A DNA stretch of 64,000 bases, taken from contig NZ_CP051130.1 in NCBI RefSeq assembly GCF_013378055.1, forward strand, positions 2,899,414-2,963,413. The letters are read 5' to 3'. A program made the position numbers and the translations under genes. This DNA is from Parasphingopyxis sp. CP4. GTDB lineage: Bacteria > Pseudomonadota > Alphaproteobacteria > Sphingomonadales > Sphingomonadaceae. The notes beneath the pieces are model-generated. The model saw nothing but the letters and a program-made list of their open reading frames with translations. It was not told the DNA's origin and made no database searches. This document shows, in pieces, positions 37,599 through 46,536 of the stretch (position 1 is its first letter; each line of letters opens with the position of its first letter).

Positions 37599-39788
37599 TT
37601 ACCGGCCCATCAAATCTGAGAAGAAGCTTTCATTTACCGCGCGCAGCTCATCGAGGGCGATTGCCCTGCCGTTTACGACGACTGCATTGCCACCCACCGT
37701 ACCGATTTTCTCAAACGGCACGGCGTTGCGATCAAGCGGCGCATCGGCCGGATAGGTCACAAGATAACGCGCCTGCGTCTCATTGAATGCAAAGGGAGCG
37801 TCCATCGCGTCAAGCTCAACACCAAGATTTCCAGCAAGCGCCATCTCGGCTGCCGCCACCAATAGTCCACCATCGGAAATATCGTGGACCGCAGTCACTG
37901 CTCCTTCGCGGATCAGCCGCCGGACAATGTCGCCATGCAGTTTTTCGTCATCCAGATTTACGCGCGGTGGCGGTCCGTCTTCGCGGCCATGGACTTCACG
38001 CAACCAGAGCGATTGGCCGATTTCCGGATAACTGGCGCCGATTACCGCCAAACAATCACCTTCGGTTTTGAAGGCCACAGTTGCCATCGTGTCGATATCA
38101 TCGAGCAGACCAACGCCGCCAATTGCGGGTGTCGGCAGGACGGGCGTCGCTTTGCCGTCCGACCCTGTGGTTTCGTTGTAGAGCGAGACATTGCCGCTGA
38201 CGATTGGCATGTCGAGCGTTGCGCACGCTTCGGCCATGCCCTCAATACACCCAACAAACTGGCCCATGATTTCGGGTTTTTCCGGGTTCCCGAAATTCAT
38301 GCAGTCGGTCGTGGCAAGCGGCTTTGCGCCGACCGCTGTCAGGTTGCGATAGCATTCGGCGATTGCTTGCTTGCCGCCTTCCACCGGATCAGCCTTGCAA
38401 TAGCGCGGCGTGCAATCGGTGCTAATCGCAAGCGCTTTGTTCGAGCCATGGACGCGGACCACGGCCGCATCGCCGCCCGGGCGCTGAACCGTATCGGCCA
38501 TCACCATATGGTCATATTGCTCCCAGACCCAACGCCGCGAGGCGAGATCCGGACAGGCCATGAGTGTGAGGAGGTCAGCGCCGATATCATCGCTCGTCGG
38601 GATATCGGTTAGTGGTGGCTGGGCCGGTGTCGGCACATGCGGACGATCATAATTGGGTGCATCGGCGGCTAGCGGACCGAGCGGGATGTCGCACACGGTC
38701 TCACCCTCGAAGGTCAGCACCATGTGGCGGGTGTCGGTCACCTCGCCGATTACGGCGAAATCCAGCTCCCATTTTTCGAAAATCGCCCGGGCCATATCCT
38801 CGCGACCCGGCTGCAGGACCATCAGCATCCGTTCCTGACTCTCGGACAGCATCATCTCATAGGGCGTCATACCGTCTTCGCGGCACGGGACCTTGTCCAT
38901 GTCGAGGATGATGCCGACCTCGCCATTCGTCGCCATTTCCACAGACGAGCTGGTCAGCCCGGCGGCACCCATGTCCTGGATCGCGACGATCGCATCAGAT
39001 GCCATCAGCTCGAGACAGGCTTCGATCAGCAGCTTCTCGGTGAACGGATCACCGACCTGAACTGTCGGCCGCTTCTCTTCGCTGTCCTCGCCGAACTCCG
39101 CGCTTGCCATGGTCGCGCCATGGATGCCGTCGCGGCCGGTCTTCGAACCGACATAGACGATTGGATTGCCGACGCCCGAGGCCGCCGAATAGAAAATCTT
39201 GTCCGCGTCTGCGATGCCCACCGTCATCGCATTGACGAGGATATTGGTGTCATAGGCCGAGTGAAAATTCACCTCGCCGCCCACTGTCGGTACTCCGACG
39301 CAATTGCCATAGCCGCCAATGCCGGCGACGACGCCGGAGACGAGATGCCGCGTCTTGGGATGGTCGGGCCGTCCAAAACGCAAAGCATTCATATTCGCCA
39401 CCGGTCGCGCGCCCATGGTGAACACGTCGCGCAATATTCCGCCTACGCCCGTTGCTGCACCCTGATAGGGCTCGATGAAGGAGGGGTGGTTATGGCTCTC
39501 CATCTTGAAGATCGCAGCCTGTCCGTCGCCAATGTCGATGACACCGGCATTTTCGCCGGGACCACAAATCACTTGCGGGCCTTGGGTTGGCAGTTTCTTC
39601 AGATGGCGGCGCGAGCTTTTGTACGAACAATGCTCGGACCACATGACCGAGAATATGCCGAGCTCCACGATATTCGGTTCGCGATCAAGGGCCGCGAGAA
39701 TACGCTGATACTCTTCGTCGTTCAGGCCATGTTCGGCGACGACTTCAGGGGTGATTGCGGGGGGCGACTTAAGGGCTGAATCGGACAT
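37599..39788 (-). CDS. purL: phosphoribosylformylglycinamidine synthase, small-type large subunit
   Basis: 729 residues, the short PurL form that needs separate PurS and PurQ subunits. It makes FGAM from FGAR, ATP and glutamine-derived ammonia. [18 protein letters not shown] near residue 50, [41 protein letters not shown] and SGGGGTGS-type later motifs identify it (landmarks only). purS and purQ are not in the window. Confidence 0.97.
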   Translation of the reverse strand: MSDSALKSPPAITPEVVAEHGLNDEEYQRILAALDREPNIVELGIFSVMWSEHCSYKSSRRHLKKLPTQGPQVICGPGENAGVIDIGDGQAAIFKMESHNHPSFIEPYQGAATGVGGILRDVFTMGARPVANMNALRFGRPDHPKTRHLVSGVVAGIGGYGNCVGVPTVGGEVNFHSAYDTNILVNAMTVGIADADKIFYSAASGVGNPIVYVGSKTGRDGIHGATMASAEFGEDSEEKRPTVQVGDPFTEKLLIEACLELMASDAIVAIQDMGAAGLTSSSVEMATNGEVGIILDMDKVPCREDGMTPYEMMLSESQERMLMVLQPGREDMARAIFEKWELDFAVIGEVTDTRHMVLTFEGETVCDIPLGPLAADAPNYDRPHVPTPAQPPLTDIPTSDDIGADLLTLMACPDLASRRWVWEQYDHMVMADTVQRPGGDAAVVRVHGSNKALAISTDCTPRYCKADPVEGGKQAIAECYRNLTAVGAKPLATTDCMNFGNPEKPEIMGQFVGCIEGMAEACATLDMPIVSGNVSLYNETTGSDGKATPVLPTPAIGGVGLLDDIDTMATVAFKTEGDCLAVIGASYPEIGQSLWLREVHGREDGPPPRVNLDDEKLHGDIVRRLIREGAVTAVHDISDGGLLVAAAEMALAGNLGVELDAMDAPFAFNETQARYLVTYPADAPLDRNAVPFEKIGTVGGNAVVVNGRAIALDELRAVNESFFSDLMGR

Positions 39789-39820
39789 GGGTGCGCCTTA
39801 GCGGCGTCGACGCGATCCCG

Positions 39821-40504
39821 CTAGAGCGTAGCGGCATCGGGCTGGGTATCACCGGCCGGTTCGCGGCTCCTGCCAAGCCACCAAGCCGCGATCGAAGCCA
39901 GTGCGTAGGCCAGCAAAGCCGTCACCGCGATGCTTGGATCGAAACTTTCGGGCGGTGGCCCAAACCAATCGATAGCCTGAAAGGCGAGCAGGAGGGCAAT
40001 GAGCAGCATTAGAGGTACGTTGCCGCGCCCGGACAGTTTGCGCGTGCGCGTCAGATACAAAGCGACAGCGCCACCGATGACAAGCAACTCCAATGGCATG
40101 GCGATCGCCGGATAGTTCCACAAGCCGAAGCCCAGCATGGGCGGGCTGCCTGCCAGCGTCAGATCTGGACGATGGACGAGAAGATCAAGCAGCCAATGGC
40201 TCACCACGACCGCGCCACCGAGCCAGGCGCCGATCGCATTTTTAGTGATCGCGTAAATCAGAAGCGCGAAGGCGGCACCCCAAACCAGGCTGCCGGCCAG
40301 GCTGTGTGTATAGGGCATGTCGTATAGGTCCAGCGGGTTCATCACCGTGATGCCGGGCACGATCCGCATATTCTCGATGCCTGCTAGGACGAACCCGAAA
40401 AAGGCAAAGTCGACCAGCTGCGCACCGACAAACAAGACACCAAGATTTGGGGCTTTGGGATGGGTAGCCGCGACAAAGGCGGGAGCAAAATGGCCGATAA
40501 ACAT
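39821..40504 (-). CDS. polytopic membrane protein, metal-dependent-hydrolase-like
   Basis: 227 residues with about six membrane segments. Polar residues are placed as in the YdjM/DUF457 group: FIGHFAPAFVAA, then GAQLVDFAFF, PYTHSLAGS and VSHWLLDLLVHRPD. A hydrolase role is only an inference from that His/Asp pattern. It starts MFIGHF with no cleavable signal. It lies upstream of purL in the same direction, 32 bases apart. Confidence 0.68.
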   Translation of the reverse strand: MFIGHFAPAFVAATHPKAPNLGVLFVGAQLVDFAFFGFVLAGIENMRIVPGITVMNPLDLYDMPYTHSLAGSLVWGAAFALLIYAITKNAIGAWLGGAVVVSHWLLDLLVHRPDLTLAGSPPMLGFGLWNYPAIAMPLELLVIGGAVALYLTRTRKLSGRGNVPLMLLIALLLAFQAIDWFGPPPESFDPSIAVTALLAYALASIAAWWLGRSREPAGDTQPDAATL

Positions 40505-40542
40505 TGTTTAACTCTCCCGGCGGGGTGGTCCTCTATTGCTGA

Positions 40543-41616
40543 CTAGTTGATCGTCAACGTCGATGGGCTGCGTTCAAGTGCATCGCTCGACGTCTGGAGT
40601 GCGATTAGCTGGCTGATCAGGCTGATGACCTGGATAGACCGATCACCGCCCGGTTCATTTGCCGCACCGACAAACCAGTTCTGGCCGCGATGGTCGACAT
40701 GGACAGTGTGGTTGCGATTGGGTGCGCTCGTCGTCACATCAAAGATCAGCCGTCCGCGATCGTCGCGCAGTCCATTGCCGGACCGCACAACTTCACCAAG
40801 ATAGTAGATCACGCCTTCGACGGAGCGCAGCTCGTAATTGTCAGGCGATAGGCTCGCACCGGCGCACGCACTGTTGGCGCCGGTCGTGACATGCAGAACC
40901 TGGGGCACCCGCTCGCGAATCTCGAAGCGAGCTTCACCCTCGTCATCCTGGCCGATCGTTACACGATAATTGCCACCCAGATTGGATAGAACCGCATTTA
41001 GGGCAGATGCCTGGTCGGTACCGAGTGTGGCCACAGGCTGATCACTTGCCGGGCGCGCCTGGTCCGATTCGAAGCCCAGCGCAAAGACATCGGCGCGGCG
41101 CAGCAGGGTGGAATCGCCATCCTCGCTTATCTCGCGCCGAAGATCGTTCACATATTCGGTACCGTTACAGGTAACGCTTTCGATGAGCAGCGCGGCCAGC
41201 TGATGCTCGTTCCAGCCTTGTCCAAGGAAGATCGCCACAACATTGGGCTCGATCGGCCGAAGGATGCCGCCGGCAAACTGATTGGTGTTCAAGGGTACCA
41301 ACTGGAAAGACGGAGACGAACTGACGCTTAGAGACGCACCGGCACTCGCATCGATATCGTCGATGATCCCGCTAAGCCCGGCATTGGCGCCGCCGCGTAT
41401 CGACATATTGCCGCTGACCTGGCTGAGGGTGGAGTAATGCGTTGGCTCGCGAAACCGCGCGCGAACGATATTCAACAAGATCATTTCATTGCGGGTGTCA
41501 GCGATGACGCGGTTATAGTCGGTGGCGAAATCCGTCATTGGTGTTCGCAACGAAGCACAACCCGTCAATCCAACGGCTGCGATCACGACTGCCAGTGTGC
41601 GCCATGAATGTTTCAT
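40543..41616 (-). CDS. lipoprotein of unknown function
   Basis: 357 residues. The lipoprotein signal has LTGCAS with Cys20. The most distinctive piece is RNEMILLNIVRARFREPTHYSTLSQVSG near residues 42-68, after which come a Ser/Gly/Asp region, a cysteine pair region (VTCNGTEY, NSACAGAS) and a globular end (HVDHRGQNWFVGAANEPGGD). A GAGGGGG site precedes the ATG. It is separated from the preceding cluster by a strong terminator. I recognise no family. Confidence 0.7.
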   Translation of the reverse strand: MKHSWRTLAVVIAAVGLTGCASLRTPMTDFATDYNRVIADTRNEMILLNIVRARFREPTHYSTLSQVSGNMSIRGGANAGLSGIIDDIDASAGASLSVSSSPSFQLVPLNTNQFAGGILRPIEPNVVAIFLGQGWNEHQLAALLIESVTCNGTEYVNDLRREISEDGDSTLLRRADVFALGFESDQARPASDQPVATLGTDQASALNAVLSNLGGNYRVTIGQDDEGEARFEIRERVPQVLHVTTGANSACAGASLSPDNYELRSVEGVIYYLGEVVRSGNGLRDDRGRLIFDVTTSAPNRNHTVHVDHRGQNWFVGAANEPGGDRSIQVISLISQLIALQTSSDALERSPSTLTIN

Positions 41617-41680
41617 ATTCTGCCCCCTCGATCATTGATGATCGTAAGGTTTGGGGCTGGGTGAAGGCAAGGCTTGCCAT

Positions 41681-41715
41681 AAAAAAGGGCCGGCAACGCT
41701 TTGCGCTGCCGACCC
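41681..41715 (-). terminator. strong intrinsic terminator
   Basis: On the minus strand GGGTCGGCAGCG (41715 down to 41704) pairs with CGTTGCCGGCCC (41698 to 41687) over 12 positions with two G-T wobbles around CAAAG, followed by six T. It ends the unit containing the 41741-43655 genes. Confidence 0.88.
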
Positions 41716-41740
41716 GGTGTTACTGTAAGACTGATACTGT

Positions 41741-42181
41741 CTAGGCGTTGCAGCTCTGAATTCCGCGACCCGGAGCGCCAAACTGAATCGTCGATGCGTC
41801 GCTGGCGCCGACGAGCGTATAGCCTTCGCCCGAATAGCGCGGAGGACCAGCCGGTGCTTCAGCAGCTTCGCCCTCTTCACCTTCGGCAGCGGCAAGCGCT
41901 TCATTCGGCAGGATCGTCTGGACGGCGCCCTGTTCCATAGCCACGCCTACCTGCGAGTCATTGGTGTAGAAGCTGACATAGACGACGCTGTTGTCGCCGC
42001 AGCGGAAGCTGGCTTCGCGCGTGCGCATCGGCGGCATTTCTACCGGCTCAAGCTCTTCAAGCTCTTCAGCGTCGGGATCGGCCATGCCGCCCACAACTTC
42101 AGGTTCCTGTTCACCGCAAGCAGCGAGTGCGAAAATGGCCGCGATGGGAGCGACCGCGAGGGGGTTTAGAATCTTTTTCAT
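41741..42181 (-). CDS. lipoprotein with MliC-like domain
   Basis: 146 residues from ATG at 42181; an earlier in-frame codon at 42247 was rejected because MKKILNPLAVAPIAAIFALAAC is a perfect lipoprotein signal with Cys22. After an acidic linker (DAEELEELEPVE), the domain ASFRCGDNSVVYVSFYTND to GEGYTLVG, ending GIQSCNA, has two cysteines and a beta pattern resembling MliC, a membrane-bound inhibitor of C-type lysozyme. That likeness is from pattern only. It is the last gene before the terminator. Confidence 0.68.
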   Translation of the reverse strand: MKKILNPLAVAPIAAIFALAACGEQEPEVVGGMADPDAEELEELEPVEMPPMRTREASFRCGDNSVVYVSFYTNDSQVGVAMEQGAVQTILPNEALAAAEGEEGEAAEAPAGPPRYSGEGYTLVGASDASTIQFGAPGRGIQSCNA

Positions 42182-42273
42182 AATGCAGCGGCTTCTCGCG
42201 ATTGCGGAATAGCTCGTCAACCGTGTTTTTAGCGAAACTTCGATCATTTCCGCTCATCGTTCGACGAACGTCG

Positions 42274-42987
42274 TTATCCGCGGCTCTGAATTATTGCGAC
42301 CCGGTCGTCTCGACCCAAGCGATTGTCATTGGGTGATCGTTGGACCGGGTCGTCGTGACCGGCCGGAGGCACCAGGCCATCCAGGTCGATATCGGGGATC
42401 GACGGAACGCGATTGGTCGGTCGTTCGGGAACGTAACGACCCGGCACATAAGGCGGCTCGGCATTGGCGCTGTGATCGCCAGGCAGTCCACCGGGATAAG
42501 TCCGATTGGGACGCCGGGCAGTTGGTTCTTCCGTCACCGCTTCTCGCGGAGCCGGTTCTTCAACCACCGGTTGCTGTGGTGCAGGCGTTCGCGGCGTTGG
42601 CGCAGCAGGGCGCGGCGTCGGCGTGGCTACCGGTGCTGGGCGCGGCTCCCGTACGACCGGTACGGCAGGCGCTGTCGTAGCTTCGGGTTCCGGTTCGCTC
42701 GGCGCGGGCGGCGGGGAGCTGGGTTCATCGACCATTTCGACAGGATCATCGATCGGCTCGACGACCGGAGCGGCGATGTCAGGATCAACGTCACCTCCCA
42801 CAAACTCCTCGACCTGGGCACGCAACATATCGCGTTCGGCGCGCAGATCGGCGACATAGAAGGCAGCCCAACCGGTCGCGCTGAGCGCGAGGACAGCAGC
42901 CAGCAGCTGGGCCATCAGAAGCAGCCATGCGCTGCGGACGAACCGACGGACATTGGGTCCCATAGGATGTGCAGTTTTATCGTTCAT
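42274..42987 (-). CDS. proline-rich single-pass membrane protein
   Basis: 237 residues. A membrane helix spans about residues 18-45, preceded by basic residues, so the remainder should be periplasmic. A short coiled-coil (DLRAERDMLRAQVEEF) leads into about 100 residues rich in Pro, Ala, Glu and Thr (PAPSEPEPEATTAPAVPVV and similar), then a C-terminal tail with GLPGDHSANAEPPYVPGRYV. The layout recalls TonB-like envelope-spanning linkers. Its ATG overlaps the TIR gene stop by four bases, so the two are coupled. Confidence 0.75.
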   Translation of the reverse strand: MNDKTAHPMGPNVRRFVRSAWLLLMAQLLAAVLALSATGWAAFYVADLRAERDMLRAQVEEFVGGDVDPDIAAPVVEPIDDPVEMVDEPSSPPPAPSEPEPEATTAPAVPVVREPRPAPVATPTPRPAAPTPRTPAPQQPVVEEPAPREAVTEEPTARRPNRTYPGGLPGDHSANAEPPYVPGRYVPERPTNRVPSIPDIDLDGLVPPAGHDDPVQRSPNDNRLGRDDRVAIIQSRG

Positions 42988-43655
42988 GATCGCCTCGTTG
43001 CGATTGCGGTCCGGCTAAAACGCCAGAAGACCAGGATTGCGCCCAAACAGGCAGTGCCGAAGCCCGCAAGGGTCAGCGTTCGATACATGCCAAGCTCAAT
43101 CAGGCCTTCGCCCAGGAGCAAGGTGAGAATGGCGACCCCCAGGGTCAGGATCAGCATGGCAAAGCCGGTTGCCGCGACGGGACCGAGGCCCTGTAGCCGC
43201 TGGCGCAATTCAGGCGGAGCTTCGCGCGTCAGCGTTGCGCCATTGCCAGCCGATGCTTTGACAAGGCGGCCAGTTTTTTCGCCAACTTCTTGTTCGAGCT
43301 GCGACCATTCTGGCGCCGACGTATCGCCGGCCCAGCCATCAAAGGGGATCATGTTGAGGACATTGAATGGCAATGGCATGCGGCTCTCGTCGAGCTTCAG
43401 CTGAATCAGCTTATCATTGTCGAGCGCTTCGGTTGCTTCGGCGCGCACCCAGAGCGATTCTTTCGCCTGTTGCGACCAGCAGACGACGACGCTCTTTGTA
43501 GCATCAAGCGCCTTTTCGATCTTGATTGCGTAATTATCGCCGGCGCGAAGCGCGGTATCCCACCAAAGGTCATAGCCACCATTGGTGAATCCATCCGCGA
43601 TTTCGCTGACGCGGTCCCGGTTCTTTCGGGCATAGGACAAGAAAATATCAGTCAT
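42984..43655 (-). CDS. TIR-domain protein with two C-terminal membrane helices
   Basis: 223 residues from ATG at 43655 (GGAG site; a TTG at 43667 is the alternative). Residues 3-130 form a TIR domain: DIFLSYARKNRDRV, GYDLWWDT and WVRAEATEAL. The last aligns with the WVHKE segment holding the catalytic glutamate of NAD-cleaving TIR domains such as SARM1, so Glu73 may be catalytic. Two membrane helices follow at about 160-182 and 193-211. TIR would face the cytoplasm. It overlaps the proline-rich gene. Not associated with ThsA or other known antiphage genes here. Confidence 0.85.
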   Translation of the reverse strand: MTDIFLSYARKNRDRVSEIADGFTNGGYDLWWDTALRAGDNYAIKIEKALDATKSVVVCWSQQAKESLWVRAEATEALDNDKLIQLKLDESRMPLPFNVLNMIPFDGWAGDTSAPEWSQLEQEVGEKTGRLVKASAGNGATLTREAPPELRQRLQGLGPVAATGFAMLILTLGVAILTLLLGEGLIELGMYRTLTLAGFGTACLGAILVFWRFSRTAIATRRS

Positions 43656-43697
43656 AGCTCGCTCCAATGGACGCTTTCAGCGCCCGTCGTTCATGAG

Positions 43698-44216
43698 CTA
43701 TTTCTGCGCGGTTTCCGGATTTCCGGCTATGCTGCCGATCACAGCCCAGTGCGAAAGTTTTTCGGCAATCGGCATGGCCGCATAGGCCGGGCTGGAGGAG
43801 GGTAAATCAATCAGGCGATATCGCCTGCCGGCCGGTTCGAGCTGTTTTCGGCCAGTCATCGCCGCTTTCTTTCCATTAAAGGCAATAGCTTGCAGATCAG
43901 GCAGGGAAGACCCCAGCGACTGCAAATCATTGTTACGGGGCTCGCGGATCGCGCTGTCTAGGCTGCCTTCACGCTTGGCATCTGCAATCACGTCCCACAG
44001 TCCGATTTTGTGGTCGCGCAGCGTGTCTATTCGTATTTCATAGGCAAGGGAGCGAAGTTCGATGCCGATTGCGCTGCCGACCAGCTCCCAGAAGCGGTTC
44101 TGCGGGTGCGCGTAATATTGGGTCGCGCGCAGCGAAGCTTCTCCTGGCAGGCTGCCCAGGATCAGAATCCGACATCGCTGATCGACCACCGGCGCAAAGG
44201 ATGACTTCCGATTCAC
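43698..44216 (-). CDS. DNA-deoxyinosine glycosylase (UDG superfamily)
   Basis: 172 residues from a GTG at 44216. LILGSLPGEASLRATQYYAHPQNRFWELVG region near residue 20 and LPSSSPAYA near the C-terminus are the two active-site motifs of the hypoxanthine-DNA glycosylase branch (UDG family 6), which removes deaminated adenine. Asn in FNGKKAA is also family-typical. It lies 42 bases upstream of the TIR gene in the same direction and may share a transcript. Confidence 0.87.
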   Translation of the reverse strand: MNRKSSFAPVVDQRCRILILGSLPGEASLRATQYYAHPQNRFWELVGSAIGIELRSLAYEIRIDTLRDHKIGLWDVIADAKREGSLDSAIREPRNNDLQSLGSSLPDLQAIAFNGKKAAMTGRKQLEPAGRRYRLIDLPSSSPAYAAMPIAEKLSHWAVIGSIAGNPETAQK

Positions 44217-44323
44217 CCTATTATCGATAGGCGCTATGGGGCGGATCGGCCAAGCTCCGGCTTTGCGCTGCCCAAGCCAAGATTTCTTGCTCGTTTCGCG
44301 CCCGCTGGGGTAAACCGACCAAC

Positions 44324-45340
44324 ATGACCATTATATCTCATCCTCTTGCCCTGATCGGTAACACGCCACTTGTTCGCTTGAACGGGCCATCAGAAGACAG
44401 TGGCTGCGAAATTCTCGGCAAATGCGAATTTGCCAATCCGGGCGGTTCGGTGAAAGACCGGCCGGCGCTCTCGATAATCGAGGAAGCCGAAGAACAGGGC
44501 CTGTTGCAGCCGGGTGGAACAATCGTTGAAGGAACGGCCGGGAATACCGGTATCGGCATTGCGCTTGTCGCCAATGCCAAGGGCTATAAGTCGATCATCG
44601 TGATGCCCGACACGCAGAGCAAGGAGAAGATGGACACGTTGCGCGCGCTTGGCGCCGAGCTCGTCCTGGTGCCAGCGGCGCCCTATTCCAGCCCCTGCCA
44701 TTTCGTCCATCAGTCCCGGCGGATAGCCGAAGAAACGGACAATGCGCTTTGGGCCAACCAGTTTGACAATATCGCCAATCGCCGCGCCCATATCAAAACC
44801 ACAGCCAAGGAAATCTGGGATCAGACGGACGGTAAAGTGGACGGATTTTCCTGCGCCGTCGGTACCGGCGGAACGCTGGCCGGTGTCAGCTTGGGCCTCA
44901 AGGAATTCTCTGAAGATGTGCAAATTGCGCTCGCCGATCCGCATGGCGCGGCGCTGTATGAATATTATGCCAATGGCGAACTCAAGTCGGAAGGCTCTTC
45001 GGTAGCTGAAGGTATCGGTCAAGGCCGCGTGACGGCTAATCTCGAAGGTGCGGCAATCGATACGCAATATCGGATTTCCGATGAAGAAGGTCTGGCTTGG
45101 GTGCATCGGCTGTTATCAGAGGAAGGTCTGTGCCTTGGGCTTTCGTCGGGGATCAATGTTGCCGGCGCTATGGCGCTGGCGAAAGAGCTCGGGCCGGGCA
45201 AGACGATCGTTACGATCCTCTGCGACAGCGGTTTGCGCTATCTTTCGACGCTGTATAATGCCGAGTGGCTAGCCGAGAAGGGGCTGAGCGTACCGCCCTG
45301 GCTGGCGCAGGAGAGCAATGGTGACAGATCCGTCTGCTGA
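44324..45340 (+). CDS. cysK: cysteine synthase A
   Basis: 338 residues. It forms cysteine from O-acetylserine and sulfide. The PLP-binding Lys44 is in NPGGSVKDRPA, the phosphate-binding loop is GTGGTLAGVS, and EGTAGNTGIG is the asparagine loop that contacts PLP. The C-terminus extends about 30 residues past E. coli CysK and overlaps the next gene by 23 bases. It is divergent from the glycosylase gene. Confidence 0.95.
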   Translation: MTIISHPLALIGNTPLVRLNGPSEDSGCEILGKCEFANPGGSVKDRPALSIIEEAEEQGLLQPGGTIVEGTAGNTGIGIALVANAKGYKSIIVMPDTQSKEKMDTLRALGAELVLVPAAPYSSPCHFVHQSRRIAEETDNALWANQFDNIANRRAHIKTTAKEIWDQTDGKVDGFSCAVGTGGTLAGVSLGLKEFSEDVQIALADPHGAALYEYYANGELKSEGSSVAEGIGQGRVTANLEGAAIDTQYRISDEEGLAWVHRLLSEEGLCLGLSSGINVAGAMALAKELGPGKTIVTILCDSGLRYLSTLYNAEWLAEKGLSVPPWLAQESNGDRSVC

Positions 45341-45647
45341 CAATCTCGTCGACGCACGACAGGAACGCAATAATCGTATTCGCATTGGTGCAACCGGCCT
45401 TGCGAGCATTGTCGTGATTGTGCTTCTCGCCGCCACCTTCTCCGGTACTGCCAGTAATGAGCCAGAACTGACACCCGAGGCCATGGCTGAGCAGATTCAG
45501 CCGGATTCCAATCTCAACGCGGAAGAAGAGTTGCCCCAAGAGCCGCTCGCGGAACTGGGCGTGGCCCCCGGAACCGGCCCGGTTGAAGAAACCGAGGCTG
45601 AGCCAGATCCCGAACTTGTCATCGAAGACCCAGGCGACGACAGCTGA
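45318..45647 (+). CDS. small single-pass membrane protein with acidic tail
   Basis: 109 residues starting inside the end of cysK. A hydrophilic N-terminus with RQERNNRIR is followed by a membrane helix (about residues 24-42, IGATGLASIVVIVLLAATF) and a strongly acidic, Pro/Glu-rich C-terminal half that should face the periplasm. GGAG lies before the ATG at 45309-45312. I know no family. It lies between cysK and the division cluster promoter. Confidence 0.62.
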   Translation: MVTDPSADNLVDARQERNNRIRIGATGLASIVVIVLLAATFSGTASNEPELTPEAMAEQIQPDSNLNAEEELPQEPLAELGVAPGTGPVEETEAEPDPELVIEDPGDDS

Positions 45648-45654
45648 TTTTCGC

Positions 45655-45963
45655 GACTCGAGCGCCGGTTAGAGCGCCGATTCCCTTACGACTCGTGCTG
45701 CTGTAACGAAGAATTCCGCGCGGACCGGGTTTTCCCCCTAGTTTCGGAATCATTTAGCCGCTCCTCAAGCATCTGAAACAAATGAGGAACAACGGTACTT
45801 TTGTGCGGCTTTTCTGACACGCTTGTCTAGCGAGTGGTATGAATTCCCATAAAATACCCATGAAATGGTATTGATACCCACTGTTAACCTTGTTACGCAA
45901 ATCGCCCTGTAGAGGGGCAGGGCGTTCCCGACATCGAAGTTTGACGTTGAATTTTCATGATTC
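45655..45963. promoter_or_regulatory. dcw promoter region with five GANTC sites
   Basis: The 355-base gap 45648-46002 before mraZ contains GANTC at 45655, 45679, 45690, 45747 and 45959. GANTC is methylated by CcrM in alphaproteobacteria and read by GcrA. About one to two would be expected by chance in 355 bases. A TAAAAT hexamer at 45850-45855 could be a -10 element, but I cannot assign a matching -35. Confidence 0.5.
45846..45880 (-). promoter_or_regulatory. possible MraZ-binding repeats
   Basis: CCCA occurs at 45846, 45857 and 45877, that is ATGGGA, ATGGGT and GTGGGT on the minus strand, spaced 11 and 20 bases apart. MraZ in E. coli binds TGGGN repeats at about ten-base spacing in its own promoter. 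The orientation here is opposite to mraZ and one unit would be missing, so this is tentative. Confidence 0.3.
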
Positions 45964-46002
45964 AGCGAACGGGATCGTTTTGCGCCGGGGGAGAGGATCG
46001 GC

Positions 46003-46536
46003 GTGGAATTTTCAATTCCTTTTGGCGGACAGGCGCTAAATGCTGTTGACGGGAAGGGACGCGTGTCCTTGCCGGCCGATCTGCGTGCCACCGTCGATCG
46101 CCGTGCTGCCCAGGCCCTCAATGCCAATATGCCGGTCGACGACAAACTACTCTATATCGCCGAAGACGAAGAGCTGCCCTGCCTAACGGGCTTCGACGAG
46201 ACCGAGTATTTTGCGTTGGCTGGCGAATTGCGGGAGCAGCGATCCCGCGAGACGAGCGGCGGTGGGCGCAAGAGTCTGATCCGGCGCGATGGCGGCGGTA
46301 CCGAAACTTTTGCGCCGCTGCAGCGTGTGGTGTTCGACAAGGCCGGTCGGATGGTCCTGTCCAGCTTGCTTCGCGAAATTGGCGGGATTGAGGATTTCGC
46401 CTTCTTTACCGGCAATGGTCCCTATTTCGATATCTGGTCTCCGGCCCGGGCGCATTCCCATTATGCCGCGATGGGCGACAAACGTTTGCTCCGGGTGCTT
46501 GAGCATCTGTGCCGTGAAAAGGGGATGGCGCTGTGA
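46003..46536 (+). CDS. mraZ: transcriptional regulator MraZ
   Basis: 177 residues from a GTG at 46003 behind GGGGGAGAGG. MraZ is an AbrB-fold DNA-binding protein with two repeats; here they begin near [17 protein letters not shown] and [19 protein letters not shown]. It normally heads the dcw cluster and controls it. It is longer than the E. coli form (about 152) because of an insertion [17 protein letters not shown]. The rsmH GTG overlaps its stop. Confidence 0.95.
   Translation: MEFSIPFGGQALNAVDGKGRVSLPADLRATVDRRAAQALNANMPVDDKLLYIAEDEELPCLTGFDETEYFALAGELREQRSRETSGGGRKSLIRRDGGGTETFAPLQRVVFDKAGRMVLSSLLREIGGIEDFAFFTGNGPYFDIWSPARAHSHYAAMGDKRLLRVLEHLCREKGMAL

Noticed and set aside
42984..43655. 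Thoeris antiphage system
   Set aside because: A TIR protein is present but no ThsA-like SIR2 or SLOG effector lies within the window near it; the partners are envelope proteins instead.
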